A stretch of 64,000 nt of DNA from Oscillospiraceae bacterium. GTDB taxonomy: Bacteria > Bacillota > Clostridia > Oscillospirales > Oscillospiraceae. Both the position numbers and the translations under genes were made by a program. Numbering within the stretch: position 1 is the first letter of the stretch; every line of letters begins with the position of its first letter. The notes below the pieces were generated by a model, which saw nothing but the letters and a program-made list of their open reading frames with translations, was not told where the DNA came from and made no database searches. Of this stretch, positions 1-10,139 are shown in pieces. Location: assembly GCA_009781695.1 (NCBI GenBank), contig WQVH01000005.1, positions 1-64,000 of the forward strand. The letters run 5' to 3'.

Positions 1-43
1 ACTTCATTCTTGAAATAAGTTTGCAAAGATTGTGGTAGTTTTT

Positions 44-160
44 TTCGTCTGGCAAGGCAAAAAACTGCGGGAATACCACTGGTCTTTCAAGGTTTTTTAA
101 CGAAGTCAGACGGAACAAAGATGTCGCAAAATTTGTAAGCTTATTTTGAGAATGGAGTAG
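44..160. repeat. Dispersed intergenic repeat, copy A
   Basis: This stretch aligns, with substitutions and small gaps, to 49678-49820 over its whole length. Shared blocks in the same order include TTTCGTC, GGAATACCA, TTCAAG, TTTAACGA, a GCGGAA/ACGGAA block and a closing TTATTTT..AGAGTAG-like block. Both copies are non-coding and lie beside genes without entering them. Copy A sits just beyond the stop codon of the small exported protein that follows. It looks like an old dispersed repeat; no open reading frame or transposase is associated with it. Confidence 0.55.
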
Positions 161-176
161 TAGATAGGGCTTCACA

Positions 177-830
177 CTAAACAGTCCACGTACTGTGAAC
201 AATAACCGTTAACCAAAATCGATCATTATATTGTTCAAACCCCAACCGGAGTGTACTCCAATCCAGATCGTCCTGACCATTTCTTTCCTCACCGGGAATA
301 TGAAACTCAACAAACCGAATGCCGGGGAACTCATCTGTGATGTTTTCTAGCGCATTTCCACTCCTGATGATCTGATCAACACCAATGACCGGCGCATTGA
401 TATAATCACTTGAAAAAACAAACTGGCTAAAATACTCCACAGGACTTAGCTCAATAGGCTCACCTGTTCCATTGCGTATACCCCAAACGTAAATAGTGGA
501 ATCGACACCAAAAAGTGAAATCTGCTCAGCGTTAAACCGTCTATTTGTAGACAAATTGATCGTTGCGCTGGGCGAAAAAACCACGCCAAAATCAGGATGC
601 ACAATCCTTGAGAGTGCCTCGAAATCACTATCGCTTATATACTCAAGCACATCGAAAGCAAGTGCTGTAAGTTCGGCATGAGCCATATCCGTCGGTGCCG
701 GAGTATGATCACGCTCACCGAATGGCCGCAGTCCTGTAGTTTGAAAAAACACACTGGAGGTAACAAGACCAACGACAATGCCGATGAGCAGTATTACGAT
801 TTTAGGGAACGATTTTTTCAGAAAGCACAC
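177..830 (-). CDS. Conserved exported or membrane-anchored protein of unknown function
   Basis: Protein of 217 residues. Residues 9-29 form one hydrophobic segment (signal peptide or N-terminal anchor) preceded by lysines, so the remainder should be extracytoplasmic. A globular domain covers about residues 50-217, with recognisable blocks HPDFGVVFSP, YVWGIRNGTGEPIEL, a DYINAP block and a C-terminal region ending IVHSTWTV. I recall this combination from uncharacterised secreted proteins and lipoproteins of Firmicutes, where it forms a stand-alone domain; no activity is known to me. The start is a GTG at 828-830 with only a weak GAAAG-type ribosome site, so the start is uncertain. It is transcribed divergently from hrcA, with its own promoter at 880-908. 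Confidence 0.75.
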   Translation of the reverse strand: MCFLKKSFPKIVILLIGIVVGLVTSSVFFQTTGLRPFGERDHTPAPTDMAHAELTALAFDVLEYISDSDFEALSRIVHPDFGVVFSPSATINLSTNRRFNAEQISLFGVDSTIYVWGIRNGTGEPIELSPVEYFSQFVFSSDYINAPVIGVDQIIRSGNALENITDEFPGIRFVEFHIPGEERNGQDDLDWSTLRLGFEQYNDRFWLTVIVHSTWTV

Positions 831-879
831 CTACTTTCAATACAAAAGACAAGACTTGATCATAACAACATATATTAGC

Positions 880-908
880 ATTCTATGAGAAAAAATTTTC
901 AAATTCAA
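880..908 (-). promoter_or_regulatory. SigmaA-type promoter for the exported protein
   Basis: Minus strand: -35 TTGAAT (903-908), 17-bp spacer, -10 TAGAAT (880-885), placed about 50 bp ahead of the GTG start at 830. Each hexamer is close to consensus. Confidence 0.6.
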
Positions 909-957
909 CTACAATTAATTCCAAAAATTAACAAACTGAAAACATAAAAGGAAAAGC

Positions 958-986
958 TTGACAATTTTAGTCGAGAGTGTTAAATT
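958..986 (+). promoter_or_regulatory. Promoter of the hrcA-grpE-dnaK-dnaJ operon
   Basis: -35 TTGACA (958-963, perfect), 17-bp spacer, -10 TAAATT (981-986). The predicted transcription start falls within the CIRCE operator immediately downstream, so bound HrcA would block initiation. Confidence 0.85.
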
Positions 987-990
987 AATA

Positions 991-1017
991 TTAGCACTCT
1001 CGACTTAAGAGTGCTAA
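991..1017 (+). promoter_or_regulatory. CIRCE operator (HrcA-binding site)
   Basis: Perfect inverted repeat TTAGCACTC, nine-base spacer, GAGTGCTAA. This matches the CIRCE consensus exactly. It lies between the promoter and the hrcA start and makes the operon autoregulated. A second perfect CIRCE precedes groES at 37899-37925. Confidence 0.97.
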
Positions 1018-1052
1018 CGATTGGGAAGCCCTTTCTGACGGAGTGGACGGCG

Positions 1053-2138
1053 ATGAATCTCAGCGAACGAAAGAAAATAATATTGCGGGTCGTAGTAGAA
1101 CAATATGTTCAAATGGCCGAGCCGGTGGGTTCAAAAGCCGTAGCAACGGAATTGGGCTCATCAATCTCGTCAGCCACGATACGCAATGAGATGGCCGAGT
1201 TGGAGCTTTTAGGACTGCTTGAGCAGCCCCACACTTCAGCGGGGCGAATTCCATCTGCGTTGGGGTATCGTATTTACGTCAATGAACTCATGATGCATCA
1301 AAAGATATCCTCAGGTGAAGCTCAGGTAATTAACCACATGCTGGGGAATAGACCCCCCGGACAAGCAGGACTGGTTGATCAAGCAGGGAGTCTTGCCTCA
1401 AGGCTCACGACCTATCCGGCCTATGCAATGGCAGCCGTAACCGGCGTGACCACGATCGCCAGATTTGATTTTATTTTTGTAGATTCACACACCTTCATTA
1501 TCGTTACGCTGCTCAACAATGATACGGTAAAAAATAAGCTGGTTCATCTTACCGTGCCCATTGATCCGCATTTACTTACGAAACTGGCATCAATATTTAA
1601 CGCAAGTTTTACAGGGATTCCGGAAGAGCGGATAACTCAGGCGCTCATTAACTCAACAGAGCGGGCGGTCGGTGACACCATCGGCATCGTTCCGGTAATC
1701 GCAGGCTTTACTATTGAGCTTTTGGTCGAATCAAAATCAGTAGACACAAGAGTCACCGGTACCATGAATTTGCTCAATCATCCTGAATATAGGGACATTG
1801 ACAAAGCGCAAAGACTCATCAGCTACCTGTCTGATGACACAGAGCTTGCGCGCCTGCCGCTACCGAGTGCGTCCGGCGAAGTGAAAATCACAATAGGGCC
1901 GGAGAACCTAGCCGCTGAGCTTAAAGACACCAGTGTCATTACTGTAAGATATGATGTGGGCGAAGACGTACAAGGGATTATAGGAGTCATAGGGCCGACA
2001 AGAATGGAATATTCAAAAGTTGCGGCACGGCTTTCATATATAGCGCAAGGATTAAGTGTGCTACTTGCGGGCGGTGACAAATTGCAACTTGGTCTCGAAG
2101 GGGAAAATAGCAAGTTAGGAGATGATGATATTGGCTAA
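1053..2138 (+). CDS. hrcA: Heat-inducible transcription repressor HrcA
   Basis: 361 residues, slightly longer than typical HrcA (about 340). The N-terminal winged-helix region begins with LSERKKIILRVVVEQYV and contains the family block SSATIRNEMAELE, followed by a GYR-type segment (SALGYRIYVNELM). The C-terminal half is the GAF-like domain ending near GPTRMEYSKVAARLSYIA. HrcA represses class I heat-shock genes by binding CIRCE and needs GroEL to stay active. An in-frame GTG at 1011 lies inside CIRCE and is an unlikely start. The ATG at 1053 has GGAG at 1040-1043 as its ribosome site. The gene overlaps grpE by eight bases. Confidence 0.96.
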   Translation: MNLSERKKIILRVVVEQYVQMAEPVGSKAVATELGSSISSATIRNEMAELELLGLLEQPHTSAGRIPSALGYRIYVNELMMHQKISSGEAQVINHMLGNRPPGQAGLVDQAGSLASRLTTYPAYAMAAVTGVTTIARFDFIFVDSHTFIIVTLLNNDTVKNKLVHLTVPIDPHLLTKLASIFNASFTGIPEERITQALINSTERAVGDTIGIVPVIAGFTIELLVESKSVDTRVTGTMNLLNHPEYRDIDKAQRLISYLSDDTELARLPLPSASGEVKITIGPENLAAELKDTSVITVRYDVGEDVQGIIGVIGPTRMEYSKVAARLSYIAQGLSVLLAGGDKLQLGLEGENSKLGDDDIG

Positions 2139-2706
2139 ATCAAATAAAGGCAAAGCACAAAGCGCCAAAAGCGAAAAGATTCCGGAGTTAGAAGATGAGC
2201 ATCAGGAGCATATAGATAAGAATCAACCTGATGAAACTGTAGAAAGCACAGTTGAATCAAACGCCGATTCGTCGGACGAAATCTTGATCGGTCAACTGAG
2301 TGCCGAACGTGACAAATATATAAGGCTTGCTGCTGAATATGATAATTTCAGAAAACGTAGCAAACTTGAGCGCGAAGCAACATACAGCGATGCATGTACT
2401 GATGCAATAACCCGGATATTGCCGGTTTATGATAATTTAGAAAGAGCATTAAAACAAGAATGTTCGGACGAGGCTTTTTACAAAGGCATCGAAATGACTA
2501 TGACAGGTCTTACAGAGACACTTGAAAGTATGGATGTAAAACCGATTGACGCAGTGGGTGAACCTTTCGACCCCAATAAGCACAATGCGGTAATGGCTAT
2601 AGAAAACCCGGAACTTGGTGAAAAAATCGTTGCCGAAGAGTTTCAAAGAGGCTTTACGCTCGGTGACAAAGTCATAAGGTTTTCTACAGTAGTCGTAGCA
2701 AATTAA
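2131..2706 (+). CDS. grpE: Nucleotide exchange factor GrpE
   Basis: Releases ADP from DnaK in the DnaK-DnaJ-GrpE cycle. About 191 residues: a charged, low-complexity N-terminus (residues 1-50), a coiled-coil region around AERDKYIRLAAEYDNFRKR, and the C-terminal beta domain with EPFDPNKHNAV and the family block GFTLGDKVIRFSTVVVA. In-frame ATGs at 2122 and 2125 abut the AGGAG at 2117-2121 and leave no spacer. The TTG at 2131 has a nine-base spacing and is the better start. The gene overlaps the end of hrcA, indicating translational coupling. Confidence 0.95.
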   Translation: MAKSNKGKAQSAKSEKIPELEDEHQEHIDKNQPDETVESTVESNADSSDEILIGQLSAERDKYIRLAAEYDNFRKRSKLEREATYSDACTDAITRILPVYDNLERALKQECSDEAFYKGIEMTMTGLTETLESMDVKPIDAVGEPFDPNKHNAVMAIENPELGEKIVAEEFQRGFTLGDKVIRFSTVVVAN

Positions 2707-2747
2707 GCATTATAGACGATTAAAAAGAATTATGGATCATTAAATAG

Positions 2748-4601
<1,854 letters not shown>

Positions 4602-4624
4602 GCATTCAGGAACATAATTTAGGA

Positions 4625-4678
4625 CACTGTCAGCTCCCTCATAGAGGGAGCTGACAGTGAAGCTAACGTAAGGGAGTG
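4625..4678 (+). repeat. Hairpin repeat, copy 1 (dnaK-dnaJ spacer)
   Basis: First of four copies in this window of a repeat with the layout AGCTCCCTC-nnn-GAGGGAGCT followed by TCAGC..GCTGA and GGGAGT. Here the first arm forms a perfect 16-bp stem (4625-4640 with 4644-4659, loop ATA). The second half is degenerate. No uridine run follows, so it is not an ordinary terminator. It could stabilise or mark processing of the dnaK-dnaJ transcript. Other copies are at 12157-12200, 17675-17723 and 52714-52754. Confidence 0.8.
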
Positions 4679-4730
4679 TGACTCGAAAATTGTGTCACTG
4701 CTCCTAATGACATAGAATAAGAGAGATAAA

Positions 4731-5861
4731 ATGGCTGAAAAACGTGATTATTATGAGTCGTTGGGGCTGAACAAAGGTGCCTCAGACAGTGAAATAAAAA
4801 AAGCATTCCGCCAACTTGCAAAAAAATTCCACCCGGACGTAAACCCCGGAAACAAAAGGGCAGAAGAACGCTTCAAAGAGCTCAATGAAGCATATGAAGT
4901 GCTCTCAGATGCTGACAAAAAATCGCGCTATGACCAATTTGGTCATGCCGGTGTTGATCCAAATTTCGGCGGCGGTGGCGGCGGTGATCCCTTCGGTGGA
5001 TTCGGTGGATTTGGCGGCGGAGTGGACTTTGATTTGGGAGATATCCTAGGCTCCATATTTGGTGGAGGCCGAACCGAGAAAAACCGCAATGCACCGAAAA
5101 AAGGCGAACGTGTCAGAACCGAAGTGACCATAACATTTGAAGAAGCGGCTTTCGGTTGTGAAAAAGAAGTCAACGTCATGCGCATCGAAGCCTGTGACGG
5201 ATGTAATGGCTCCGGCTGCAAGGCCGGTACGACCGCCGAGAAGTGTGACAATTGTAACGGCAGCGGTAGTGTAACATCGCAGCAAAGAACGCCATTTGGA
5301 GTGATGCAGAGTACTACGGATTGTCCTAAATGTGCCGGACGCGGAAAAATCATTCATCAACCATGCGAAAAATGCCGAGGACTTGGATTGGTGCGCCGCA
5401 CTAGAATGATCAAAGTCAACATTCCCGCAGGTATCGACAATGGGCAGACGATCTCTGTCAGAGCACAAGGCAATGCAGGTGCAAACGGTGGGGAAGCCGG
5501 AGACCTGTTTGTGACAGTGGTTGTGATGGATCATGAATTCTTTGAGCGTGAAGGCAATGCGGTAATTTTGCAAATGCCCATAACATTTGTACAAGCGGCG
5601 TTGGGTGCGGAAGTCGAAGTGCCGACCATCGATGGTAAGGTGAAGTACTCAATACCTGAAGGCACACAAACCGGCACAGTGTTCCGTCTCAAAGGCAAGG
5701 GTATTACCAATCTGAGAGGTTCAGGCCGTGGGGATCAATACATCACAGTCAAAATAGTGACTCCGACCGGTCTCAGCAAAGAGCAAAAAGAAATATTAAG
5801 CCAATTTGCTGAAGTCAGTGGGGAGCCGGACGGCGGAAAAAAGAAGCGCCGCAAGAAGTAA
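4731..5861 (+). CDS. dnaJ: Co-chaperone DnaJ (Hsp40)
   Basis: 376 residues, type I DnaJ. The J domain occupies residues 1-70 with the catalytic HPD at 34-36. A Gly/Phe-rich linker (about 75-105) follows, then four zinc-binding repeats: [24 protein letters not shown] and CEKCRGLG. The two C-terminal beta domains contain the block [19 protein letters not shown]. DnaJ stimulates the DnaK ATPase and delivers unfolded clients. The protein ends in a lysine/arginine-rich tail. It is separated from dnaK by 129 bases carrying the hairpin repeat but probably remains in the same transcript; no separate strong promoter is evident. Confidence 0.97.
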   Translation: MAEKRDYYESLGLNKGASDSEIKKAFRQLAKKFHPDVNPGNKRAEERFKELNEAYEVLSDADKKSRYDQFGHAGVDPNFGGGGGGDPFGGFGGFGGGVDFDLGDILGSIFGGGRTEKNRNAPKKGERVRTEVTITFEEAAFGCEKEVNVMRIEACDGCNGSGCKAGTTAEKCDNCNGSGSVTSQQRTPFGVMQSTTDCPKCAGRGKIIHQPCEKCRGLGLVRRTRMIKVNIPAGIDNGQTISVRAQGNAGANGGEAGDLFVTVVVMDHEFFEREGNAVILQMPITFVQAALGAEVEVPTIDGKVKYSIPEGTQTGTVFRLKGKGITNLRGSGRGDQYITVKIVTPTGLSKEQKEILSQFAEVSGEPDGGKKKRRKK

Positions 5862-5894
5862 ATATAAATCATAACAAAATAAATCAAGTTGAAC

Positions 5895-5934
5895 AAATCG
5901 CCTGATGGAGTGAAGTAAGCTCTGTGGGCGATTT
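5895..5934 (+). terminator. Possible terminator after dnaJ
   Basis: Eight-bp stem AAATCGCC (5895-5902) with GGCGATTT (5927-5934) and a long 24-base loop; the following T stretch is weak. Plausible end of the heat-shock operon. The rest of the 5862-6144 gap holds the direct repeat and promoter listed separately. Confidence 0.4.
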
Positions 5935-6037
5935 TGGTTGGTGTGTGCCTGGTATGGGCGATAACTTGACGGTGAAAATAAACTGATAGACTATTAATTT
6001 TTAGAATGTCTGCAATTAGGCGGGCTGTCAATGGCAA

Positions 6038-6075
6038 CTTTAGTGTTTTGTGGCACTTTACTTTAGCGTTTTGTG
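6038..6075 (+). repeat. Two-copy 15-bp direct repeat upstream of proS
   Basis: CTTTAGTGTTTTGTG (6038-6052) and CTTTAGCGTTTTGTG (6061-6075) differ at one base and start 23 bp apart, about two helical turns. They end 12 bp before the proS -35 hexamer, a position suited to an activator or repressor dimer. No binding protein can be named. Confidence 0.5.
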
Positions 6076-6087
6076 ATAAATATGGCC

Positions 6088-6118
6088 TTGACAAATAGCG
6101 TATAATACTTAATATAAG
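6088..6118 (+). promoter_or_regulatory. Promoter of proS
   Basis: A perfect TTGACA (6088-6093) precedes several AT-rich -10 candidates. TAATAT (6110-6115, 16-bp spacer) fits best; TATAAG (6113-6118) has a 19-bp spacer; the perfect TATAAT at 6101-6106 is too close to this -35. No T-box leader signature was seen between 5862 and 6144. Confidence 0.6.
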
Positions 6119-6144
6119 AAACAAATAGTTAAGGAGAATCCGAG

Positions 6145-7581
6145 ATGGCAAAGGATAAAAATGTAGAGCAAATCACAGATATGGATCAAGACTTTGGGCA
6201 ATGGTATACAGATGTAGTTACAAAAGCAGGGCTTATAGACTACTCCGGAGTCAAGGGGTTCTTTATCGTCAGACCATATGCATATGCCTTATGGGAGAAC
6301 ATTCAGCATGTGTTAGACGGCAAATTTAAAGACCTCGGACATGAAAACGTATCCATGCCGCTACTTATTCCGGAAAGCCTATTGCAAAAAGAAAAGGACC
6401 ATGTTGAAGGCTTTGCGCCGGAAGTTGCATGGGTTACTCATGGCGGCTCGGAAGAACTCTCCGAGAGACTATGCATCAGACCGACCTCGGAAACACTCTT
6501 TTGCGATCACTGGAGCAATGTGCTCAAATCATGGAGAGACCTGCCCATGCTATACAACCAATGGTGCAGCGTACTCAGATGGGAAAAAACCACACGCCCA
6601 TTTTTGCGCCATAGAGAATTTATGTGGCAGGAAGGCCACACGTTACATGAAACACAAGAGGAAGCGGAACAAGAAACCCAGCAAATGCTGGAAGTCTACG
6701 CAGACCTGTGCGAAAATTATTTGGCCATGCCTGTTGTAAAAGGGAGAAAAACCGACAAAGAAAAATTTGCCGGAGCGGAAGCTACCTACACCATAGAGTG
6801 TATGATGCACGACAGAAAAGCCTTGCAAAGCGGTACCTCTCACTACTTCGGTGACGGATTTGCCAAAGCATTTGAGATTCAGTTTTCTAATAGAGAAAAC
6901 ACCTTGAGCTACCCGCACCAAACATCATGGGGACTCTCCACACGCATCATCGGTGGCATAATCATGACCCATGGTGACAACAACGGACTGAATTTGCCGC
7001 CCAAAATTGCACCGATCCAAGTGATCGTCATTCCTGTTGCGGCGCACAAAGAAGGTGTTTTGGAAAAAGCGGCAGAACTTGTGACGCGCCTCAAAGCCGC
7101 TGGCATTCGCGTAAAGAGTGACACATCGGATCAAAGCCCCGGTTGGAAGTTCGCCGAGTATGAAATGAAAGGGATTCCGCTGCGCATAGAAATCGGGCCA
7201 AAAGACATCGAAAAAGATCAGTGTATGGCGGCCTCGCGTTTCTCAGGTGAAAAAAGTCCGATTGCGCTTACGGAGCTTGAAGATAAAGTGCAAGAAATGT
7301 TGGAAAATATCCAAGCCGGCCTATACAAAAGAGCAAAGGACAACTTGACGAACAATACACGCAGCGCAAAGACACTGGAAGAAGTTAGGGCGATCATAAC
7401 AGAGCATGGCGGGTTTGTAAAAACCATGTGGTGCGGCAGCTTGGCATGTGAAATGCAGATGAAAGAAATTGCGGGCGTGACCTCACGCTGCATACCTTTT
7501 GAGCAGGAACAAGTAGGTGCGGTGTGTCCTATTTGTCAAAAGCCCTCAGATACAATGGTCACTTGGGGTGTGGCGTATTAG
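6145..7581 (+). CDS. proS: Prolyl-tRNA synthetase, type 3 (archaeal/eukaryal-like)
   Basis: Charges tRNA-Pro with proline. At 478 residues it lacks the large editing insertion of the classical bacterial enzyme. Class II core motifs are visible: [13 protein letters not shown], motif 2 [14 protein letters not shown] and motif 3 [20 protein letters not shown]. The C-terminal extension carries the zinc-site cysteines (WCGSLACE, then CPICQ) and ends GVAY, the tyrosine terminus typical of type 3 enzymes. AAGGAG precedes the ATG. This form is common in some Firmicutes and reflects an old exchange with archaeal-type enzymes. It has its own promoter. Confidence 0.96.
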   Translation: MAKDKNVEQITDMDQDFGQWYTDVVTKAGLIDYSGVKGFFIVRPYAYALWENIQHVLDGKFKDLGHENVSMPLLIPESLLQKEKDHVEGFAPEVAWVTHGGSEELSERLCIRPTSETLFCDHWSNVLKSWRDLPMLYNQWCSVLRWEKTTRPFLRHREFMWQEGHTLHETQEEAEQETQQMLEVYADLCENYLAMPVVKGRKTDKEKFAGAEATYTIECMMHDRKALQSGTSHYFGDGFAKAFEIQFSNRENTLSYPHQTSWGLSTRIIGGIIMTHGDNNGLNLPPKIAPIQVIVIPVAAHKEGVLEKAAELVTRLKAAGIRVKSDTSDQSPGWKFAEYEMKGIPLRIEIGPKDIEKDQCMAASRFSGEKSPIALTELEDKVQEMLENIQAGLYKRAKDNLTNNTRSAKTLEEVRAIITEHGGFVKTMWCGSLACEMQMKEIAGVTSRCIPFEQEQVGAVCPICQKPSDTMVTWGVAY

Positions 7582-7623
7582 CTTGCAGCGTATTAATGAG
7601 TATAATGAATTAGGATCACAGAC

Positions 7624-8229
7624 ATGACAATAGGAATAGACATTGACGGTGTACTCACAAATATCCATGAATTTAACATGAGGCATGCACCGGCATTTTT
7701 CAAACGAAAATATAATCGTGATATTGTGGACGACACACCTTATGATATCCGGGATATTTTCGCTTGCCCTGACAAGGAATGGTTTGCCTATTGGAGAAGA
7801 TACTTGATCAAATATGCAACGGCTGAACCTGCACGTCAGGGTGCAAAGGAATTTACAGAAAAATTACGCGAAGATGGCCACGAAATAGTCATTATTTCTA
7901 AGCGTGTCTTCTCTGCGCGAAAAGGGCCGCTAGGCAAATTTATGCGCATGATGGTCAAAAACTGGCTTAAACGCAATGGGATTTGGCATCGGGAAGCAAT
8001 TTTTTGTGATCATAATGTAGCCGATATAAAAAGAACGATATGCCTTGAACAAGGTGTGAAGATTCTGATTGACGATGAGCCTGAAAATATATATGCAGTT
8101 GCTGAGGTAGCTAAAGTAATATGCTTTGACACCAGCTACAATCAAGATGTCACAGGGGAAAATATTTTTAGAGCCAAAAATTTTGACGAAGCGTATACAC
8201 TCGTCACCGAACTGAATAATTCAATCTAA
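7624..8229 (+). CDS. HAD-superfamily hydrolase, 5'(3')-nucleotidase-like
   Basis: 201 residues. The N-terminal IGIDIDGVLT gives the HAD nucleophile and acid/base aspartates (D6 and D8). IISKR is a candidate motif II, and LIDDEPENI supplies the late acidic motif. Overall arrangement resembles the NT5C/YqfW nucleotidase-like HADs with an alpha-helical cap near residues 15-75. Probably a cytoplasmic phosphatase for a nucleotide or other small phosphate ester; the substrate cannot be read from sequence. It lies 42 bases after proS and 16 bases before the flavoprotein gene, so it is likely in one transcript with the redox genes. Confidence 0.7.
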   Translation: MTIGIDIDGVLTNIHEFNMRHAPAFFKRKYNRDIVDDTPYDIRDIFACPDKEWFAYWRRYLIKYATAEPARQGAKEFTEKLREDGHEIVIISKRVFSARKGPLGKFMRMMVKNWLKRNGIWHREAIFCDHNVADIKRTICLEQGVKILIDDEPENIYAVAEVAKVICFDTSYNQDVTGENIFRAKNFDEAYTLVTELNNSI

Positions 8230-8245
8230 ATTGGAGGGGAATTAA

Positions 8246-8896
8246 ATGAAAGTAATCGCAGTAAACGGAAGCCCACGAAAGGGTTGGAGCACACACACAC
8301 TTTTAGAAAAGGCGCTAGAGGGTGCGGCATCAAAGGGTGCAGATACCGAGATGATCAATCTCTATGACCTTGATTACAAGGGTTGCATCGGCTGTTTGGG
8401 ATGCAAGAGAAAAGGTGGAAATGTAGGACACTGTATTATTAACGACGCACTCAAGCCGATTTTTGACAGAATTGACACATGCGATGCCCTGATTCTCGGT
8501 TCGCCGATTTATGTGGGAGAAGTGACCGGAGAGCTTCGCTCCTTTATTGAAAGACTGACGTTCCAATACATATCTTACGACAACATGGGCGCAGGGCTGC
8601 GGGAAAAACCCATAAAAACCGGATTCTTCTTCACGACCAATTGCCCGGAGGAGCACTATGACCTGGTTGGATATACCAGATTATTTAATGACTATGAGCA
8701 ATTTATGAACCGGATATTCGGTGCCGATTGCAAAATATTATATTCAAGCGAAACATGGCAGGTCGATGATCACGATAAGTTTCACATGGCCATGTTTGAT
8801 GTAGAAGCCCGCCGCAAGCGTCGTGAGACGGTTTTCCCCGAAGATTGCAAAAAAGCATTTGATGTGGGTGTGTGGGCGACTGACCCAACGGCCTAA
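8246..8896 (+). CDS. Flavodoxin-like NAD(P)H:FMN oxidoreductase
   Basis: 216 residues. The FMN phosphate loop is at the N-terminus (VNGSPRKGWSTHTLLEKAL). A CIGCLGCKRKG segment near residue 50 gives a C-x2-C-x2-C cysteine cluster like that of the iron-sulfur flavoprotein/NADPH-dependent FMN reductase group, followed by the isoalloxazine loop GSPIYVGEVTGELRSFIER. A soluble electron-transfer flavoprotein. GGAGGGG precedes the ATG. It is adjacent to the ferredoxin-tailed aldo/keto reductase 14 bases downstream, suggesting a joint redox role, perhaps electron transfer between FMN and the reductase clusters. Confidence 0.8.
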   Translation: MKVIAVNGSPRKGWSTHTLLEKALEGAASKGADTEMINLYDLDYKGCIGCLGCKRKGGNVGHCIINDALKPIFDRIDTCDALILGSPIYVGEVTGELRSFIERLTFQYISYDNMGAGLREKPIKTGFFFTTNCPEEHYDLVGYTRLFNDYEQFMNRIFGADCKILYSSETWQVDDHDKFHMAMFDVEARRKRRETVFPEDCKKAFDVGVWATDPTA

Positions 8897-8910
8897 GGAG
8901 AGAGGTATCC

Positions 8911-10080
8911 ATGCAATATAGAGTAGATCCAAAGTCAGGCAATGCACTATCCGTGCTTGGCTTTGGATGTATGCGTTTTCCTATGGACAAAGAAAAAGCT
9001 GAGGCGCTTATCGTCTCAGCAATTCAGTCCGGTGTGAATTATTTTGACACGGCATATCTCTACGGCAATAGTGAAGCGACACTCGGAAATATACTCGAAA
9101 AAAATGAACTGAGAACCAAGGTCTATATAGCCACAAAGCTTCCGCAACTCAAATGCAAGACCTACGATGATTTTGACAAAATTTTTGCCGAACAGCTAAA
9201 GCGGCTGAAAACAGACTATATCGACTACTATCTGATTCACAATATGAATAAAGCGTCCAATTGGACACGGCTTTGTGATTTAGCCATTGAGCAGTGGATA
9301 AAGGAAAAACAATCAGCCGGACAGATTCGGCAAATTGGTTTTTCATTTCACGGCCCGCAAGATGAATTTATGGCCTTGATTGATGAATATGAGTGGGACT
9401 TTTGCATGATACAGTATAATTATCTCAATGAAAATTATCAGGCAGGGCGAGCGGGACTTCATAAAGCGCATGAAAGAGGCTTGCCGGTCATGATCATGGA
9501 GCCTCTTTTGGGCGGCAAATTGGCAACAGGACTGCCGCCAAAAGCGATGCATATATTCAAAGATGCAGCCGCAGAGCGGTCAGCGGCGGCATGGGCGCTG
9601 ATGTGGCTATATAATCAGCCGGAAGTGACGGTTGTTTTGTCGGGGATGAATGCGTCCGAGCAGCTGGAAGAAAATTTAAAGGTTGCAGCAATTGCAAAAT
9701 CCGGAATGTTCAGTAAAGAAGAAGCCGCCGTGTTTGAGCCTGTATTTGAAGCGATCCGTGAATCATACAAGGTGCCATGTACAGGCTGCAATTACTGTAT
9801 GCCTTGCCCGCATGGCGTGAATATTCCGGGATGCTTCGCCGCATATAATGCCAGATATACAATGGGACTTGTCACCGGTATGATGCAGTATATCACCGGT
9901 ACAGCAGCGCACAATAAAGAAGCACATGCCAGAGCGAGCTTTTGCAAGCAGTGCAAAAAATGCGAGAAAGATTGCCCGCAAAATATTCCCATAGTAAAGG
10001 AACTCACCGAAGTGAAGAAGCGCATGGAACCATTTTGGTTTAACTTTGCCCTCAAAGTAATCCAAAAAATCTTTGGGTGA
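8911..10080 (+). CDS. Aldo/keto reductase with C-terminal 4Fe-4S ferredoxin domain
   Basis: 389 residues. The AKR barrel spans about 1-280, beginning LSVLGFGCMRFP. The catalytic tetrad is recognisable from FDTAYLYGNSE (Asp, Tyr), ATKLP (Lys) and DYYLIHNM (His). The C-terminal part holds cysteine sets CTGCNYCMPCP and CKQCKKCEKDCP, consistent with [4Fe-4S] binding as in the oxidoreductase subfamily of anaerobes. It probably reduces a carbonyl using ferredoxin or flavoprotein electrons, or the reverse; the substrate is unknown. The downstream lipoprotein gene starts 59 bases later. Confidence 0.88.
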   Translation: MQYRVDPKSGNALSVLGFGCMRFPMDKEKAEALIVSAIQSGVNYFDTAYLYGNSEATLGNILEKNELRTKVYIATKLPQLKCKTYDDFDKIFAEQLKRLKTDYIDYYLIHNMNKASNWTRLCDLAIEQWIKEKQSAGQIRQIGFSFHGPQDEFMALIDEYEWDFCMIQYNYLNENYQAGRAGLHKAHERGLPVMIMEPLLGGKLATGLPPKAMHIFKDAAAERSAAAWALMWLYNQPEVTVVLSGMNASEQLEENLKVAAIAKSGMFSKEEAAVFEPVFEAIRESYKVPCTGCNYCMPCPHGVNIPGCFAAYNARYTMGLVTGMMQYITGTAAHNKEAHARASFCKQCKKCEKDCPQNIPIVKELTEVKKRMEPFWFNFALKVIQKIFG

Positions 10081-10139
10081 TGGAGGCATCTGTATGTCAT
10101 TCTTTCTGACGGGGTGTTAATCAAAGGGGGAACACTGAA

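Noticed and set aside
1011..1052. An upstream GTG start for hrcA
   Set aside because: The GTG lies inside the CIRCE right half-site and has no ribosome site; the ATG at 1053 has one and matches the family's N-terminus.
5862..6144. A T-box riboswitch upstream of proS
   Set aside because: No T-box sequence, antiterminator or specifier-like stem was found. Only a weak hairpin, a direct repeat and a promoter are visible.
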